Of a stretch of DNA of 50,258 nt, positions 49,328 through 50,258 are shown in pieces. Numbering within the stretch: position 1 is the first letter of the stretch; each line of letters starts with the position of its first letter. The DNA is taken from the NCBI GenBank assembly GCA_002239065.1, contig MPNO01000033.1:1-50258 (forward strand). The letters are read 5' to 3'. The position numbers and the translations under genes were made by a program. The notes beneath the pieces were generated by a model. It had not been told where the DNA came from and made no database searches. It worked only from the letters and a program-made list of their open reading frames with translations. This stretch comes from Defluviicoccus sp. bin129 (GTDB taxonomy: Bacteria; Pseudomonadota; Alphaproteobacteria; MPNO01).

Positions 49328-49591
49328 GTGACCCCCGAGTTGATCGCGATTTTGGCAGTCGGCGTAGCGCTGGCCGGCGTGACCCTGCAGGGCCAGCGGA
49401 GTCTCGGCGCGCGCATGGACCGCCTCGACGGGCGCATGGACCGGCTGGAGGCGGAGCTGAAGGAAGTCCGCGACCGGCTGGAGGCGGAGATGAAGGAAGT
49501 CCGCGACCGGCTGGGCCGCATTGAGGGCAAGATGGATTTCCTGGAGCGCTATATCGTCCGCCGCGACGAGGCCGGTGCGCCGGCGGAGTAG
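49328..49591 (+). CDS. Small membrane/coiled-coil protein, array copy 4
   Basis: The longest copy at 87 aa. Beyond the seven-residue step (MDRLDGR) it has an internal duplication of LEAEMKEVRDR (11 residues, 33 bases). The end differs slightly (MDFLERYIVRRDEAGAPAE). GTG after AAGGGAG. It is 22 bases from the antitoxin gene. Confidence 0.75.
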   Translation: MTPELIAILAVGVALAGVTLQGQRSLGARMDRLDGRMDRLEAELKEVRDRLEAEMKEVRDRLGRIEGKMDFLERYIVRRDEAGAPAE

Positions 49592-49613
49592 GCGGCTCAG
49601 GCGCCGCGCGTCG

Positions 49614-50033
49614 GTGTCCGGGGCGCGGGCGCGGGTCGAGACCGAGCTCACCGTCGACAATGCCAGGCTGCGCGCCGACTATCTCCGGGAAACGCCTCTC
49701 CTGACCGCGGCCGGGATCCGCGCCGCCTCGGGCCTCGGCCCCCGCAACAGGAGCGAGCCCGCCTCGCGCTGGAAACGCGAGGGCAGGCTGTTCGCGGTCC
49801 GCCGCTCCGGGATCGACCTCTACCCCGCCTTCCAGTTCGCGGACGGGTCCCCGCTTCCGCCCGTGAAGGCGATACTGGCCGCGCTTCCCGCCGGCATGAC
49901 CGGCTGGCAGACCGCGCTGTGGTTCGCATCGAGCAATGGCTGGCTCGGCGGCGCGGCGCCGCAGGAGCGACTCTCCGACCCCGAAGCCGTGGTCGCGGCG
50001 GCCGGCAGGCTTGCCGATCCCGCGATCGGCTAG
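49614..50033 (+). CDS. MbcA/ParS/Xre-type antitoxin with toxin-binding domain
   Basis: This 139-aa product has a MerR/HTH-like part (RETPLLTAAGIRAASGLGP, then SRWKREGRLFAVRRSGIDLY) followed by a C-terminal helical toxin-binding part (FASSNGWLGGAAPQERLSDP and to AAAGRLADPAIG). The layout and the RES-like gene after it indicate a RES-Xre type toxin-antitoxin pair. GTG start at 49614; no strong ribosome site is seen. Confidence 0.78.
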   Translation: MSGARARVETELTVDNARLRADYLRETPLLTAAGIRAASGLGPRNRSEPASRWKREGRLFAVRRSGIDLYPAFQFADGSPLPPVKAILAALPAGMTGWQTALWFASSNGWLGGAAPQERLSDPEAVVAAAGRLADPAIG

Positions 50034-50047
50034 GCCGGGCCCGGGGC

Positions 50048-50258
50048 ATGGCGCTGCGGCCGCCGCCCGCCCCCGCCCCCTCGCGCGCCCCGCCCGCGGC
50101 GCCCGCCCGGGGGGGCGGGTGGGGCCGCGCCGGCCCCCCCCCGCCCCGGCATCGTCGCGCTCCCGGCCGGCGCGCCGATCCGGGATGCGCGGGGACGCTG
50201 CATCCCTTCGCTCTACGCCGCGTCCACCGTGGAAGCGGCGATCCACGAGACGATCTTT
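50048..50258 (+). CDS. RES-domain NAD+-degrading toxin, 5' part (frame disturbed)
   Basis: From 50151 to the window end one frame reads IVALPAGAPIRDARGRCIPS then LYAASTVEAAIHETIF, the RES-domain core in which such toxins bind and cleave NAD+. The ATG at 50048 is in another frame; between the two lie G and C runs (50108-50114, 50133-50141 and others) that probably hide sequencing errors. The remainder is outside the window. Confidence 0.65.
   Translation, partial: MALRPPPAPAPSRAPPAAPARGGGWGRAGPPPPRHRRAPGRRADPGCAGTLHPFALRRVHRGSGDPRDDL
50090..50150. other. G/C-run region near the right contig edge
   Basis: Runs of seven to nine G or C sit where the RES N-terminus should be, as at the left edge. 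Frame breaks here are better explained by read errors than by real mutation. Confidence 0.6.

Larger units (their letters stand above)
47832..49591 (+). repeat. Tandem array of four units: MBL gene tail plus small coiled-coil gene
   Basis: Each unit starts at a GCGGCAC (47832, 48243, 48721, 49153), giving periods of 411, 478 and 432 bases. A unit holds about 100 bases equal to the 3' end of the MBL gene, a leader of about 75-90 bases containing CTTGA, and a small GTG-started gene. Unit 1 has the true MBL end; units 2-4 have only the detached tail. GCGGCAC occurs both inside the MBL gene and after the small gene, so recombination between these short matches would explain the first duplication. 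Confidence 0.85.

Noticed and set aside
47832..49591. CRISPR array
   Set aside because: The repeats are over 400 bases long, contain genes and have no short repeat-spacer pattern.

Overview
The window is about 50 kb of very GC-rich DNA (roughly 70% by eye) that reads as a chromosome segment of an alphaproteobacterium. Evidence: a perfect GTTC-N7-GTTC LexA box in front of imuAB, the lptF-lptG-lptD order, the rpsM-rpsK-rpoA-rplQ block, the degP-rarA-rluC-HAD order, and many catabolic genes of the kind found in environmental Rhodospirillales-like genomes. The taxon below class level is not shown by the sequence. Both ends (about 1-187 and 50090-50150) carry G/C runs that break reading frames and look like low-quality contig ends.

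Layout. 1-1.1 kb: SOS mutagenesis genes imuA and imuB (partial). 1.3-5.7 kb: lptF-lptG-lptD, lipopolysaccharide export. 5.7-18 kb: single metabolic genes and small operons on both strands: an SDR, a dienelactone hydrolase fused to an NTF2-like domain, a GFA-type zinc protein, a TauE-type exporter, an MFS transporter, an amidohydrolase, a CmcJ/NvfI-type oxidoreductase, a DapA-like lyase/synthase, an NmrA-type protein, a tungsten-type aldehyde oxidoreductase and an acyl-CoA/AMP ligase. 18.1-20.6 kb: the alpha ribosomal operon with its own consensus promoter. 20.8-21.4 kb: an unrecognised two-membrane-helix protein overlapping a 43-residue polyproline peptide. 21.5-25.9 kb: degP, rarA, a pseudouridine synthase and a HAD phosphatase as one transcription unit. 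26-35.2 kb: more catabolic or detoxifying genes (Rieske oxygenase, cupin, GST, ChaC-like, MsrA, HsaA-like flavin oxygenase, carboxymuconolactone-decarboxylase-like, UbiD-like, luciferase-like monooxygenase), interrupted by a small-protein/retropepsin pair.

35.2-39.2 kb is an accessory island: a TTGACA promoter overlapping nested palindromes, then two overlapping P-loop ATPase genes, the second ending in seven repeats of exactly 43 residues and falling in GC content there. 39.4-47.9 kb: an Fe3+-type ABC permease, a Cys-rich outer-membrane barrel protein, a second HsaA-like oxygenase with a RidA protein, the ABC ATPase (behind a Fur-like palindrome inside a GC hairpin), a MetE-like methyltransferase and an MBL-fold hydrolase. 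47.8-49.6 kb: a tandem array of four units, each with a copy of the 3' end of the MBL gene and a small membrane/coiled-coil gene. The right edge holds an MbcA/ParS-type antitoxin and the start of a RES-type toxin.

The best candidates for undescribed biology are the two-ATPase operon, the tandem small-gene array, the membrane protein/polyproline pair and the small-protein/retropepsin pair. None of their functions can be read from sequence alone. No tRNA, rRNA, CRISPR array or insertion sequence was seen.
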